A DNA stretch of 5,044 nt from Sulfurovum sp. (GTDB lineage: Bacteria > Campylobacterota > Campylobacteria > Campylobacterales > Sulfurovaceae). The number at the start of each line of letters is the position of its first letter. Position 1 is the stretch's first letter. Position numbers and translations under genes: made by a program. The notes below the pieces were generated by a model. The model ran no database searches and was not told where the DNA came from. It saw only the letters and a list, made by a program, of their open reading frames with translations. Below are positions 1 to 5,044 of this stretch, one piece after another. The stretch lies in NCBI GenBank assembly GCA_021159425.1, contig JAGGRU010000354.1:1-5044 (forward strand). Direction: 5' to 3'.

Positions 1-117
1 ACCTTGGAAGATCATGGAGCTTGGAGAAAATGAAACAAGGTTAGTAAATTAGCATTTATATTAGCAATATCAGCATCACACATCCGGAATATACAAATTT
101 CTTTTCATCATATGCTC

Positions 118-145
118 TCATGAAATCCCGTATAGTTTTTCATGA
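118..145. other. 8-bp inverted repeat in the upstream intergenic region
   Basis: TCATGAAA at 118-125 is the perfect reverse complement of TTTCATGA at 138-145, with a 12-base loop between them. The stem has only two G-C pairs, and no clean T-run follows. It could be a weak 3' hairpin of whatever gene ends near position 50, or an operator-like dyad upstream of the promoter at 222-230. Neither role is shown by the sequence. Confidence 0.3.
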
Positions 146-203
146 AGTTTTAGGCTTAGTCTGGCAAAAATTGAAAAATTTCTAAATACCAAATACTTAT
201 CAT

Positions 204-230
204 TATAATAAATAAACCTTATGCTATAAT
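204..230 (+). promoter_or_regulatory. Extended -10 promoter for the YiiX-like gene
   Basis: TGCTATAAT at 222-230 is a perfect -10 hexamer (225-230) preceded by the extended TGn motif. It places transcription start near 237, about 16 bases before the ATG at 253. No TTGACA-like -35 lies 16-18 bases upstream, but the preceding 60 bases are very AT-rich, as is usual for sigma-70 promoters of Campylobacterota. A second TATAAT sits at 204-209, 21 bases (two helix turns) upstream, and could be an alternative -10. Confidence 0.6.
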
Positions 231-252
231 TCTGAAAAAAATTAGGATTCCT

Positions 253-1653
253 ATGCATAAAATTATTATTTTACTATTTGTATCAATTAGTATACTTATA
301 CCTGTAACAGCTATAGCATCAAGTCAAATTCTTAACCCTTACCAGGCAGTGGTAGAGACATCTTTATCGCATAGGGTAAAAGCACTAAGACTGTTTGAAG
401 CACTTGAAGGCAAAGAGGTGCTTAGCGGTGCTGACCTTGACGCCTTGCACCATCTTACTTTAAATCAATTAAGTCTTAAAGATGAAATTGCTGCATTTAT
501 TGAAGAGAACCAACATCTTGTTGAAGATGCTGGTGTTTACACTGAAAAAGAACGCATGGAACTGGTAATGATCAGTCTGTCTGCACTTTTACTACGATAT
601 GACAATTACCTGATCTCTTATATTAATTATGAAAACAACACAAAGCTTAGACAGTTTCTAAACGATCCAGACAGTGCTTATGATATTCCTGCAAATACTC
701 TGAGTGATATGACAAATATTTATAACGATATCAATCACAGAACAGATGTACAAGATATGATTGATTTTTATAATGAAAATATACAAGCATATGAAAATGT
801 AGATGAAAACTTTTTTCTCTATCTTAAAATGATGATCGATCAAAGTCCATCATATATACATGGGTTTAAGAATGACACAGAGTATGCATTAGGCAATCTT
901 AACAGTTCATATACATCAACTTTAGACTTAGGTGAGGATGCTCTGACACTTGCCGTGAATGAACTGAGTAAAACCCTGGGCAATACAGCCGGTTTAGTTG
1001 AAACACGTAAAGGAAAACTGTATGATGATGCTGATGTAGCAGCACATATGCGTTCAGTCATCAAAGCAGGAGATATTCTTTTAGAAAAGACTCCATTTAG
1101 ATTGACAGACAAACTGATACCGGGTCATTGGGGACATGCAGCAGTCTATATTGGTACTGCTGATGAACTCAAAGATCTAGATATATGGGATCATCCTGTA
1201 GTTATTCCTTTTCAGGAAGATATTTTGAACAATAAACTGATTGATGAAGCACTGAGAGATGATGTCCAGCTCAATACCATTGAACATTTTCTGAATGTAG
1301 ATGACGTTGCCATCATGCATGATCGTTCAGAGTCAGAGGAAGAAAAAGCAGAGCGTATCATACTTGCCCTTCGTCAATTAGGAAAAGAATATGACTTTAA
1401 TTTTGATATTGAAACCAGTGTTAAAATTGTCTGTTCTGAACTTATATATGTCACCTCAATTATGACTGATTGGGCAACAGAAGAACTTGTAGGTATCAAT
1501 ACTATCAGCCCAGACAATGTTGCCGTAAAATCCATAGAAGATATAACTGTATTTGATATTACACTGCTTTATCATGATGGTGAAGAAGTTACAAGCGATA
1601 AAAAAGTAGAAATGCAACGTTTAATTGAAGAGGCAGAGGAAGAAGAAGAATAA
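253..1653 (+). CDS. Secreted YiiX/YebB-like (permuted NlpC/P60) cysteine hydrolase
   Basis: Probable periplasmic cysteine hydrolase of 466 residues. Residues 1-22 are a typical Sec signal peptide (basic start, hydrophobic core, A-x-A before S23) with no lipobox cysteine, so it should be a soluble periplasmic protein. Residues 25-265 are mostly helical and match no domain I recognise. Residues 271-440 look like the permuted NlpC/P60 (papain-like) domain: GDILLE at 273-278, GHWGHAAVYIG at 291-301 with the likely catalytic His295, LIDEAL around Glu332, IEHFLNVDDVAIM at 343-355, and VCSELIYV at 393-400 with the likely catalytic Cys394. The order His, Glu, Cys is that of circularly permuted members (YiiX, YaeF, DUF830). 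The C-terminus is strongly acidic. AGGA at 244-247, 5 bases before the ATG, supports the start. Substrate is unknown; related domains cleave peptidoglycan peptides or act on lipid-linked amides. The hydrolase assignment is strong, the wall role is inference. Confidence 0.82.
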   Translation: MHKIIILLFVSISILIPVTAIASSQILNPYQAVVETSLSHRVKALRLFEALEGKEVLSGADLDALHHLTLNQLSLKDEIAAFIEENQHLVEDAGVYTEKERMELVMISLSALLLRYDNYLISYINYENNTKLRQFLNDPDSAYDIPANTLSDMTNIYNDINHRTDVQDMIDFYNENIQAYENVDENFFLYLKMMIDQSPSYIHGFKNDTEYALGNLNSSYTSTLDLGEDALTLAVNELSKTLGNTAGLVETRKGKLYDDADVAAHMRSVIKAGDILLEKTPFRLTDKLIPGHWGHAAVYIGTADELKDLDIWDHPVVIPFQEDILNNKLIDEALRDDVQLNTIEHFLNVDDVAIMHDRSESEEEKAERIILALRQLGKEYDFNFDIETSVKIVCSELIYVTSIMTDWATEELVGINTISPDNVAVKSIEDITVFDITLLYHDGEEVTSDKKVEMQRLIEEAEEEEE

Positions 1654-1662
1654 TCATCATTC

Positions 1663-1671
1663 TGCTACAAT
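1663..1671 (+). promoter_or_regulatory. Possible extended -10 box before the DUF2461 gene
   Basis: TGCTACAAT at 1663-1671 differs by one base from the TGCTATAAT box at 222-230 and has the same extended TGn. It lies in the 44-base gap after the YiiX-like gene and would start transcription near 1678, leaving a leader of about 20 bases. No -35 match is present, because the upstream bases are the purine-rich acidic tail of the preceding gene. The downstream gene could equally be read through from the first promoter. Confidence 0.35.
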
Positions 1672-1697
1672 AATAAAAATCTTAGTAGGAAATAATT

Positions 1698-2405
1698 ATG
1701 CACTTCACAGGCTTCCCCAAAGAGGGACTACAATTTTTAGACAAAATTATTATTAACAATTCAAAAGAGTGGTTGGATGCCAACAGGTCTGAATATGAAA
1801 GAGTTATAGTAGAACCGAACAAGGCTTATGTTGAAGAGATGGGTGAACATTTACAGATACTTGTTCCTACCATCAACGCCATCCCCAATACGAACAAATC
1901 ACTCTTCCGTATCTATCGTGATGCACGTTTTCATTTATCTGACCCCATTAAAACCCGTATAGGGATCATTTTATGGCAGGGAAGCGGGCATCGTATGCAA
2001 AGCTCAAGCTTTTATATGCATTATGATCCTCAGGAGATCTTCGTAGCCACAGGTATACGAAACTTTAAACCTACCCTGCTCGCCACCTACCGTGAATACA
2101 TACAAAATAAAGAGAGACGCACTGAGCTTCACACTATTCTGGAAAAACTAAAAGAGAGGGGCTACAAGATCCCTGAAGCCAAATACAAGCGTATGCCAAG
2201 AGACTGTAATAAAGACGATACATACAGCTACCTGTACCTCATGGGAGCGATGTATGCCTATACAACATTCATACCGGATGATACTTTTCATAGCGAAGCG
2301 ATCATAGAGAGAAATTTTAAAGTGTATGAAGATATGTTTGACTTGCAACAGTGGGTGTATGAGCTCACCCTGCACTGCGACACTGAAGCAGATGTTTATC
2401 GTTAA
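1698..2405 (+). CDS. DUF2461 / TIGR02453 family protein, function unknown
   Basis: Cytoplasmic protein of 235 residues with no signal peptide or membrane segment. It follows the DUF2461 (TIGR02453) pattern along its whole length: NNSKEWLDANRSEYE at 20-34, the arginine-rich core RIYRDARFHLSDPIKTRIG at 71-89, the strand-like FYMHYDPQEIFVATGI at 105-120, and YKRMPRDCNKDD at 163-174. The core usually reads like RDxRFSKDKxPYK; here the DKxPYK part is degenerate (SDPIK). Length is about normal for the family, so the gene looks intact. No biochemical role is established for this family that I know of, and none is proposed. AGGA at 1687-1690, 7 bases before the ATG, supports the start. It follows the YiiX-like gene in the same direction after 44 bases, so an operon is possible, and it converges on pgeF downstream. 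Confidence 0.8.
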   Translation: MHFTGFPKEGLQFLDKIIINNSKEWLDANRSEYERVIVEPNKAYVEEMGEHLQILVPTINAIPNTNKSLFRIYRDARFHLSDPIKTRIGIILWQGSGHRMQSSSFYMHYDPQEIFVATGIRNFKPTLLATYREYIQNKERRTELHTILEKLKERGYKIPEAKYKRMPRDCNKDDTYSYLYLMGAMYAYTTFIPDDTFHSEAIIERNFKVYEDMFDLQQWVYELTLHCDTEADVYR

Positions 2406-2429
2406 TGTGATTTAATGGAAGAGAAAAAC

Positions 2430-2447
2430 ATTCAAAATTCAAAATTC
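2430..2447. repeat. Short tandem repeat, 7-bp unit ATTCAAA
   Basis: Two full copies of ATTCAAA plus a third partial copy (ATTC) lie in the 53-base gap between the convergent DUF2461 and pgeF genes. The unit is pure simple sequence and its length differs from a codon multiple, but it is outside any reading frame. An all-AT palindrome at 2453-2467 follows it and overlaps the pgeF stop codon. Neither makes a convincing intrinsic terminator, as no G-C stem is present. Confidence 0.6.
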
Positions 2448-2458
2448 ATCATTTAAAA

Positions 2459-3220
2459 TTATTTTAATCCTATCATACTCATAAACCGTCCGCTGCACCC
2501 CTGCTCTTTTCTGTAAGAGAAATATCTGTCTACTTCACAGGCAGTACAAATATTACTCATCTCAATATTATCTTCACTGAGACCAGCTTCCAATAATTGA
2601 TATTTATTAATATATGGAAGGTCAAGCATATATTTGTCTTCTACTTGCGTATATGCCTTAGGAATATCAAAAAAATGTTTTGCAACATCCTCTCCCACTT
2701 CATAACAACACGCACCTATGGAAGGTGCAACTGCTGCAATGATGTTTTCAACTTTAGAACCATACACTTCTTTCATTTTCAACACCGTCTTAGCAACAAT
2801 CTTGGCTTTTGTACCTTTCCATCCCGCATGAACAGCAGCAACAACTTCTTTTTCTCTGTCATACAGAAGTATAGGTACACAATCTGCAGTCAAAATAGTA
2901 AGAACGATCTCTTTTTCATTCGTAATAAGTGCATCACAGTCTTCTATAGCATTCTCTAAACTTTCCCAGCCTTTTGTCTCTTTTTTGGAAATGATCTGGA
3001 TATGATCACTATGGGTTTGATTGGCAACAATGAAATGTAGACTTTTATCACTTTGAAGAGATCTAGCCAGGATGTTCCTATTATTAATGATCTCTGTTTC
3101 ATTCTCACTGGTATGCAGTGCCAAAGAAAAACCATAGGGAAAATTCATTGATTTATTCGTCACAGCATGAAGCAGATTACTGTACTTTTCAAAACATTTA
3201 AACCTATATAAATTAATCAT
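2459..3220 (-). CDS. pgeF: Peptidoglycan editing factor PgeF (YfiH, laccase-domain family)
   Basis: Cytoplasmic protein of 253 residues, full length for the YfiH/DUF152 family (long annotated as polyphenol oxidase or multicopper-oxidase-like). The metal-site motifs are present in order: QTHSDH at 68-73 (His70), LTADCVPILLYD at 110-121 (Cys114), and VHAGWKGT at 130-137 (His131). SIGACCYEVGEDV at 167-179 and CTACEVDRYFSYRKEQGCSGRF at 225-246 are also family signatures. In E. coli this protein prevents peptidoglycan with serine or glycine in place of the first L-alanine of the stem peptide; homologues also show purine-nucleoside phosphorylase and adenosine deaminase activity. Which activity dominates here cannot be read from sequence. 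On the minus strand TAAGG at 3231-3227, 6 bases before the ATG, fixes the start. It is divergent from rodA, which suits an envelope role. Confidence 0.9.
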   Translation of the reverse strand: MINLYRFKCFEKYSNLLHAVTNKSMNFPYGFSLALHTSENETEIINNRNILARSLQSDKSLHFIVANQTHSDHIQIISKKETKGWESLENAIEDCDALITNEKEIVLTILTADCVPILLYDREKEVVAAVHAGWKGTKAKIVAKTVLKMKEVYGSKVENIIAAVAPSIGACCYEVGEDVAKHFFDIPKAYTQVEDKYMLDLPYINKYQLLEAGLSEDNIEMSNICTACEVDRYFSYRKEQGCSGRFMSMIGLK

Positions 3221-3249
3221 TTCAAACCTTAGTTTCTTTTCGATATAAT
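3221..3249 (+). promoter_or_regulatory. Sigma-70 promoter of rodA
   Basis: TTCAAA at 3221-3226 (4 of 6 to TTGACA) and a perfect TATAAT at 3244-3249 are separated by exactly 17 bases. Transcription would start near 3256, about 16 bases before the rodA ATG. The -35 directly abuts the pgeF start codon, so this promoter lies wholly within the pgeF leader. Confidence 0.6.
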
Positions 3250-3250
3250 A
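3245..3250 (-). promoter_or_regulatory. Probable -10 box of pgeF, overlapping that of rodA
   Basis: Read on the minus strand, 3250-3245 is TATTAT (5 of 6 to TATAAT), placing the pgeF start near 3238 with a leader of about 17 bases. It shares five positions with the rodA -10 box on the other strand. No -35 is convincing at 17 bases (ATTAAT). The 51-base gap leaves little room for any other arrangement, but the exact box is inferred. Confidence 0.42.
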
Positions 3251-3271
3251 CCTTAAAAATTAGGAAAATTA

Positions 3272-4411
3272 ATGGTAGAAGTAGATAAGCGCGTATTTAA
3301 AAATTTTTCGTATTCTCTTATGATACAACTCATACCGATTTTTGCCATCTCCTCTTATCTTGTATATGAAATAAATCATCACCTGTTCCAAAAACAGATG
3401 ATCTACTATGCTATAGCAGCTGTTGCATTCTTTGTTTCTATGATGATACCATGGAGAAGAATATTATGGTGGGCAGCTCCTCTTTTTTATGTTCTCACTC
3501 TTGCTCTACTGGTTGCAGTGGAATTTGTCGGTAAAAGTGTACTTGGGGCAAAAAGATGGATAGAGATCCCCGGTATAGGTCTCACCATACAACCTTCAGA
3601 ATTCGTAAAAGTAGCTGTAATTATGCTACTTGCATATCTTATAAGCAAGCACCCTCCTAAAGAAAGTGGATATGGTCTTTGGAACTTTATAAAACTTTCT
3701 ATTGTAATCATTATACCTTTTCTTCTGATCGCAAAAGAACCTGACCTGGGTACAGCACTTGTTCTGCTCATTACAGGCTACGGCATATTGTTCATTATCG
3801 GTATCAACTGGAAAATTTGGCTTACTCTAGCTGTCATTGTAGGTATTGGTGCACCAGTCGTCTACGAAGCAGGACTAAAACCTTATCAAAAGAAACGTAT
3901 CGTTGATGCTCTCAATAAACCAAGTTACCAGGTTAGACAGGCTCTTATAGCCATAGGTTCAGGTGGACTTGAGGGGAAAGCAAAAGATGATGCAACACAA
4001 ACCCAGCTCAAGTTCCTGCCTGTATCTTCAACTGACTTCATTTTCGCATATTTGGGTGAAAGACTTGGGTTTAAAGGTATGGTCACAGTCATTGTTCTGT
4101 ATATACTTCTTATTTTCAATTTACTATACATCACAGCCAAGCATGCCAATGATTACCTCATTAAAACCTTTGCCTCCGGACTTACCTTCCTCATCTTTGT
4201 TTACATGGGAGTTAATGTCTATATGATCATCGGTATGGCTCCTGTGGTCGGTCTCCCACTGCCCATGTTCAGCCATGGTGGGACATCATTTATTATTTTT
4301 GCAGTAATTTTCGGAATTTTACAAAATTTAATTGCTTTTAAAGACTACAATCGATATAATTCTGACTCGAAAATCAGTATGATTCCGAAAGATAGTCCAG
4401 CCATTAAGTAA
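3272..4411 (+). CDS. rodA: Rod-shape protein RodA, SEDS peptidoglycan glycosyltransferase
   Basis: Polytopic inner-membrane enzyme of 379 residues that polymerises lipid II into glycan strands during side-wall elongation, working with a class B PBP (PBP2). Many hydrophobic segments run from about residue 17 to 355, consistent with the ten-span SEDS fold. Signatures: GAKRW at 92-96, IQPSEFVKVAV at 106-116, KEPDLGTAL at 155-163, IAIGSGGLEGK at 226-236, TQTQLKFLP at 242-250, SSTDFIFAYLGERLG at 252-266 with the conserved catalytic Asp255, and VVGLPLPMFSHGGTSF at 325-340. The KEPDLGTAL and TDFIFAxLxExLG forms and the short length favour RodA over FtsW or SpoVE. The usual SYGG is SHGG here (His335). 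AGGA at 3262-3265, 6 bases before the ATG, supports the start. No PBP2 or mreBCD gene lies in the window, so it is separated from its usual partners, but pgeF is its divergent neighbour. Confidence 0.92.
   Translation: MVEVDKRVFKNFSYSLMIQLIPIFAISSYLVYEINHHLFQKQMIYYAIAAVAFFVSMMIPWRRILWWAAPLFYVLTLALLVAVEFVGKSVLGAKRWIEIPGIGLTIQPSEFVKVAVIMLLAYLISKHPPKESGYGLWNFIKLSIVIIIPFLLIAKEPDLGTALVLLITGYGILFIIGINWKIWLTLAVIVGIGAPVVYEAGLKPYQKKRIVDALNKPSYQVRQALIAIGSGGLEGKAKDDATQTQLKFLPVSSTDFIFAYLGERLGFKGMVTVIVLYILLIFNLLYITAKHANDYLIKTFASGLTFLIFVYMGVNVYMIIGMAPVVGLPLPMFSHGGTSFIIFAVIFGILQNLIAFKDYNRYNSDSKISMIPKDSPAIK
4332..4360 (+). promoter_or_regulatory. Candidate promoter inside the 3' end of rodA, for the tRNA
   Basis: TTGCTT at 4332-4337 and TATAAT at 4355-4360 are 17 bases apart. 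The box sits in the same CGATATAAT context as the rodA promoter at 3241-3249. Transcription would begin near 4367, about 90 bases before the tRNA, and the leader would carry both hairpins at 4402-4457. Because it lies in coding sequence (RYNSD at the RodA tail), chance occurrence cannot be excluded. Confidence 0.4.
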
Positions 4412-4422
4412 TACACTTAATG
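4402..4422 (+). other. Perfect 8-bp hairpin over the rodA stop codon
   Basis: CATTAAGT at 4402-4409 pairs perfectly with ACTTAATG at 4415-4422 around the 5-base loop AATAC. The rodA stop TAA (4409-4411) lies at the stem-loop border. The stem is AT-rich and has no T-run after it, so it is not a standard terminator. It could protect the rodA mRNA 3' end or mark a processing site before the tRNA. Confidence 0.5.
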
Positions 4423-4423
4423 A

Positions 4424-4457
4424 CCACAATGATTCTTAAAAAGAATCTTCATTGTGG
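4424..4457 (+). other. 14-bp bulged hairpin running into the tRNA 5' end
   Basis: CCACAATGATTCTT at 4424-4437 pairs with AAGAATC at 4441-4447 and ATTGTGG at 4451-4457, leaving a 3-base bulge (4448-4450) and a tight AAA loop. The last two paired bases are G1 and G2 of the tRNA, so this stem competes with the tRNA acceptor stem. There is no T-run. A role in tRNA leader processing or a degenerate terminator is possible; the structure is seen, the role is not. Confidence 0.55.
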
Positions 4458-4532
4458 GCTCTTAGCTCAGCTGGTTAGAGCACTCGGCTCATAACCGAGT
4501 GGTCCGGGGTTCGAGTCCCCGAGAGCCCACCA
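4456..4532 (+). tRNA. tRNA with CAT anticodon (elongator Met, or Ile2)
   Basis: A complete 77-base cloverleaf. The acceptor stem GGGCTCT (4456-4462) pairs with AGAGCCC (4522-4528), followed by discriminator A4529 and an encoded CCA (4530-4532). The D stem is GCTC/GAGC (4465-4468, 4478-4481), the anticodon stem CTCGG/CCGAG (4483-4487, 4495-4499), and the T arm CGGGG-TTCGAGT-CCCCG (4505-4521). The anticodon is CAT at 4490-4492. The paired G1-C72 and the lack of the GGG/CCC anticodon stem rule out the initiator. Elongator Met is the default call, but the TTAGCTCAG start of the D arm, C4-G69 and the GGCTCATAACC loop also resemble Ile2 tRNAs whose C34 becomes lysidine. It sits 44 bases after rodA and 53 before the SHOCT gene, with no terminator on either side. 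Confidence 0.95.
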
Positions 4533-4585
4533 CCTACATGATCTAAAACAATCTATTAAATTATTTTATTCTATTAAGGAAATAC

Positions 4586-4987
4586 ATGATAAAGCAACTA
4601 CTGACACTACCATTGATATTTTCATCTCTTTATGCTGAGGAGATCGAGGAGGTTCAGCCACTGGACCCTGAGATAGTACAAAGCCTTTATATTGAATCTG
4701 CACTCTTTGTTACTGTTTTTATCCTAATGTCTGTTGTCTCTATTGTCATTTCAAAAAAACATGCGGCACAAAATTTATTGGATGACCGAAAAAAGAGAGA
4801 AGCAAAAGCAGAAGCAGAAAAAGCACAGGAAGAAGCTGAAAAAAGATCTCATCCTACAACAAGCAAAGAAGCTAAAGAAACAGCAAGAGTCAAAGAACTG
4901 TCAAAAATGCTAAAAGACGGACTTATTACTGATGAAGAGTTTAAAATATTGAGTCATACTTCTAAAGTGAAAAATCTTCGATATTGA
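4586..4987 (+). CDS. Small single-span membrane protein with SHOCT-like C-terminus
   Basis: Protein of 133 residues with no function I can name. Residues 1-17 look like a signal peptide (cleavage after SLYA) leading into an acidic stretch (18-30). Residues 38-56 form one strong membrane segment. Residues 57-88 are a highly charged Lys/Glu/Ala helix likely to be a coiled coil. Residues 101-122 (RVKELSKMLKDGLITDEEFK) fit the SHOCT short C-terminal motif, a roughly 30-residue helical hairpin often found at the ends of bacterial membrane proteins. After signal cleavage the acidic part would be periplasmic and the charged helix plus SHOCT cytoplasmic. AAGGA at 4576-4580, 5 bases before the ATG, supports the start. 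It may be co-transcribed with the tRNA, since no hairpin lies between. The SHOCT call is by pattern; topology is inferred. Confidence 0.75.
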   Translation: MIKQLLTLPLIFSSLYAEEIEEVQPLDPEIVQSLYIESALFVTVFILMSVVSIVISKKHAAQNLLDDRKKREAKAEAEKAQEEAEKRSHPTTSKEAKETARVKELSKMLKDGLITDEEFKILSHTSKVKNLRY

Positions 4988-5044
4988 GTATTTTCCATAA
5001 AATATTTTCAGAAAGCCCTTGCATCTCCTTATAAAAAGTGCTAC
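4962..5044 (-). CDS. Possible 3' end of a convergent minus-strand gene (partial)
   Basis: From the right edge, one minus-strand frame stays open for 26 codons and ends at TAG (4964-4962), giving a tail with ENILWKILNIEDFSL. It would overlap the end of the SHOCT gene by 26 bases tail to tail. The residue mix is protein-like, but another minus frame is also open across the same bases and the fragment is too short to identify. The true start is outside the window. Confidence 0.3.
   Translation of the reverse strand, partial: STFYKEMQGLSENILWKILNIEDFSL

Noticed and set aside
1..52. Possible C-terminal end of an upstream plus-strand gene
   Set aside because: All three plus frames are open from the edge, ending at 33, 44 and 52, and none gives a recognisable tail, so the frame cannot be chosen and no gene is listed.
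658..1112. Minus-strand open frames of 61 and 90 codons
   Set aside because: They lie within the well-supported YiiX-like gene and show no family motif, so they are shadows of that gene.
2148..2375. Minus-strand open frame of 75 codons
   Set aside because: It lies entirely inside the DUF2461 gene and has no recognisable domain.
2597..2959. Plus-strand open frame of 120 codons
   Set aside because: It is antisense to pgeF, and its Phe/Asn/Cys-rich composition is that of a shadow frame; the pgeF motifs are on the other strand.
3487..4226. Open frames of 94 and 74 codons on the minus strand and 87 codons on the plus strand
   Set aside because: All lie within rodA, whose catalytic and structural motifs are unbroken across this stretch.
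4424..4457. Intrinsic terminator for rodA
   Set aside because: The stem is long enough, but no T-run follows and the stem ends inside the tRNA, so termination there would cut off the tRNA gene.
4456..4532. tRNA as a phage or island attachment site
   Set aside because: No integrase, no duplicated tRNA 3' end and no foreign-looking gene are seen in the bases that follow.
4552..4577. Direct repeat TCTATTAA at 4552-4559 and 4570-4577 before the SHOCT gene
   Set aside because: It is short and AT-only in an AT-rich leader, so chance is the simplest explanation.
1..5044. A new defence, toxin-antitoxin or mobile system
   Set aside because: Every sizeable gene fits an envelope or housekeeping family or a simple membrane protein; there is no nuclease, toxin pair, transposase, integrase or CRISPR-like repeat.

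Overview
The window is AT-rich bacterial chromosome with compact gene spacing. Promoters have good TATAAT-type -10 boxes but poor or absent -35 boxes, and ribosome sites are of the TTAGGA/AAGGA type. Together with the style of the RodA and PgeF proteins, this suggests a Campylobacterota (Epsilonproteobacteria) genome, perhaps Sulfurovum- or Sulfurimonas-like. That placement is an inference from sequence style, not a database result.

Layout, left to right. Positions 1-252 hold the edge of an upstream region, whose reading frame cannot be settled, followed by an AT-rich promoter region with an extended -10 box. Positions 253-1653 (+) encode a secreted protein with a C-terminal YiiX/YebB-type permuted NlpC/P60 cysteine hydrolase domain and a large helical N-terminal region. 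Positions 1698-2405 (+) encode a cytoplasmic DUF2461 (TIGR02453) protein of unknown function. Positions 2459-3220 (-) encode PgeF (YfiH/laccase-domain family), convergent with the DUF2461 gene across a short AT-rich gap with a small tandem repeat. A 51-bp divergent promoter region follows. Positions 3272-4411 (+) encode RodA, the SEDS peptidoglycan glycosyltransferase. Two back-to-back hairpins span the rodA stop codon and run into the first bases of a CAT-anticodon tRNA gene (4456-4532). Positions 4586-4987 (+) encode a small single-span membrane protein with a charged helix and a SHOCT-like C-terminus. The last bases may hold the 3' end of a convergent minus-strand gene.

The common theme is the cell envelope. 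RodA polymerises glycan strands, PgeF is known in E. coli to edit wrongly built peptidoglycan precursors, and the first gene is a probable periplasmic cysteine hydrolase of a fold that includes wall amidases. PgeF and RodA are divergently transcribed from -10 boxes that overlap almost completely on opposite strands, which could couple their expression.

No mobile element, CRISPR array, toxin-antitoxin pair or defence system is visible, and I see no clear undescribed system. The points most worth a second look are the hairpin pair in front of the tRNA, the identity (Met or Ile2) of that tRNA, the overlapping pgeF/rodA promoters, and the uncharacterised N-terminal region of the YiiX-like protein.
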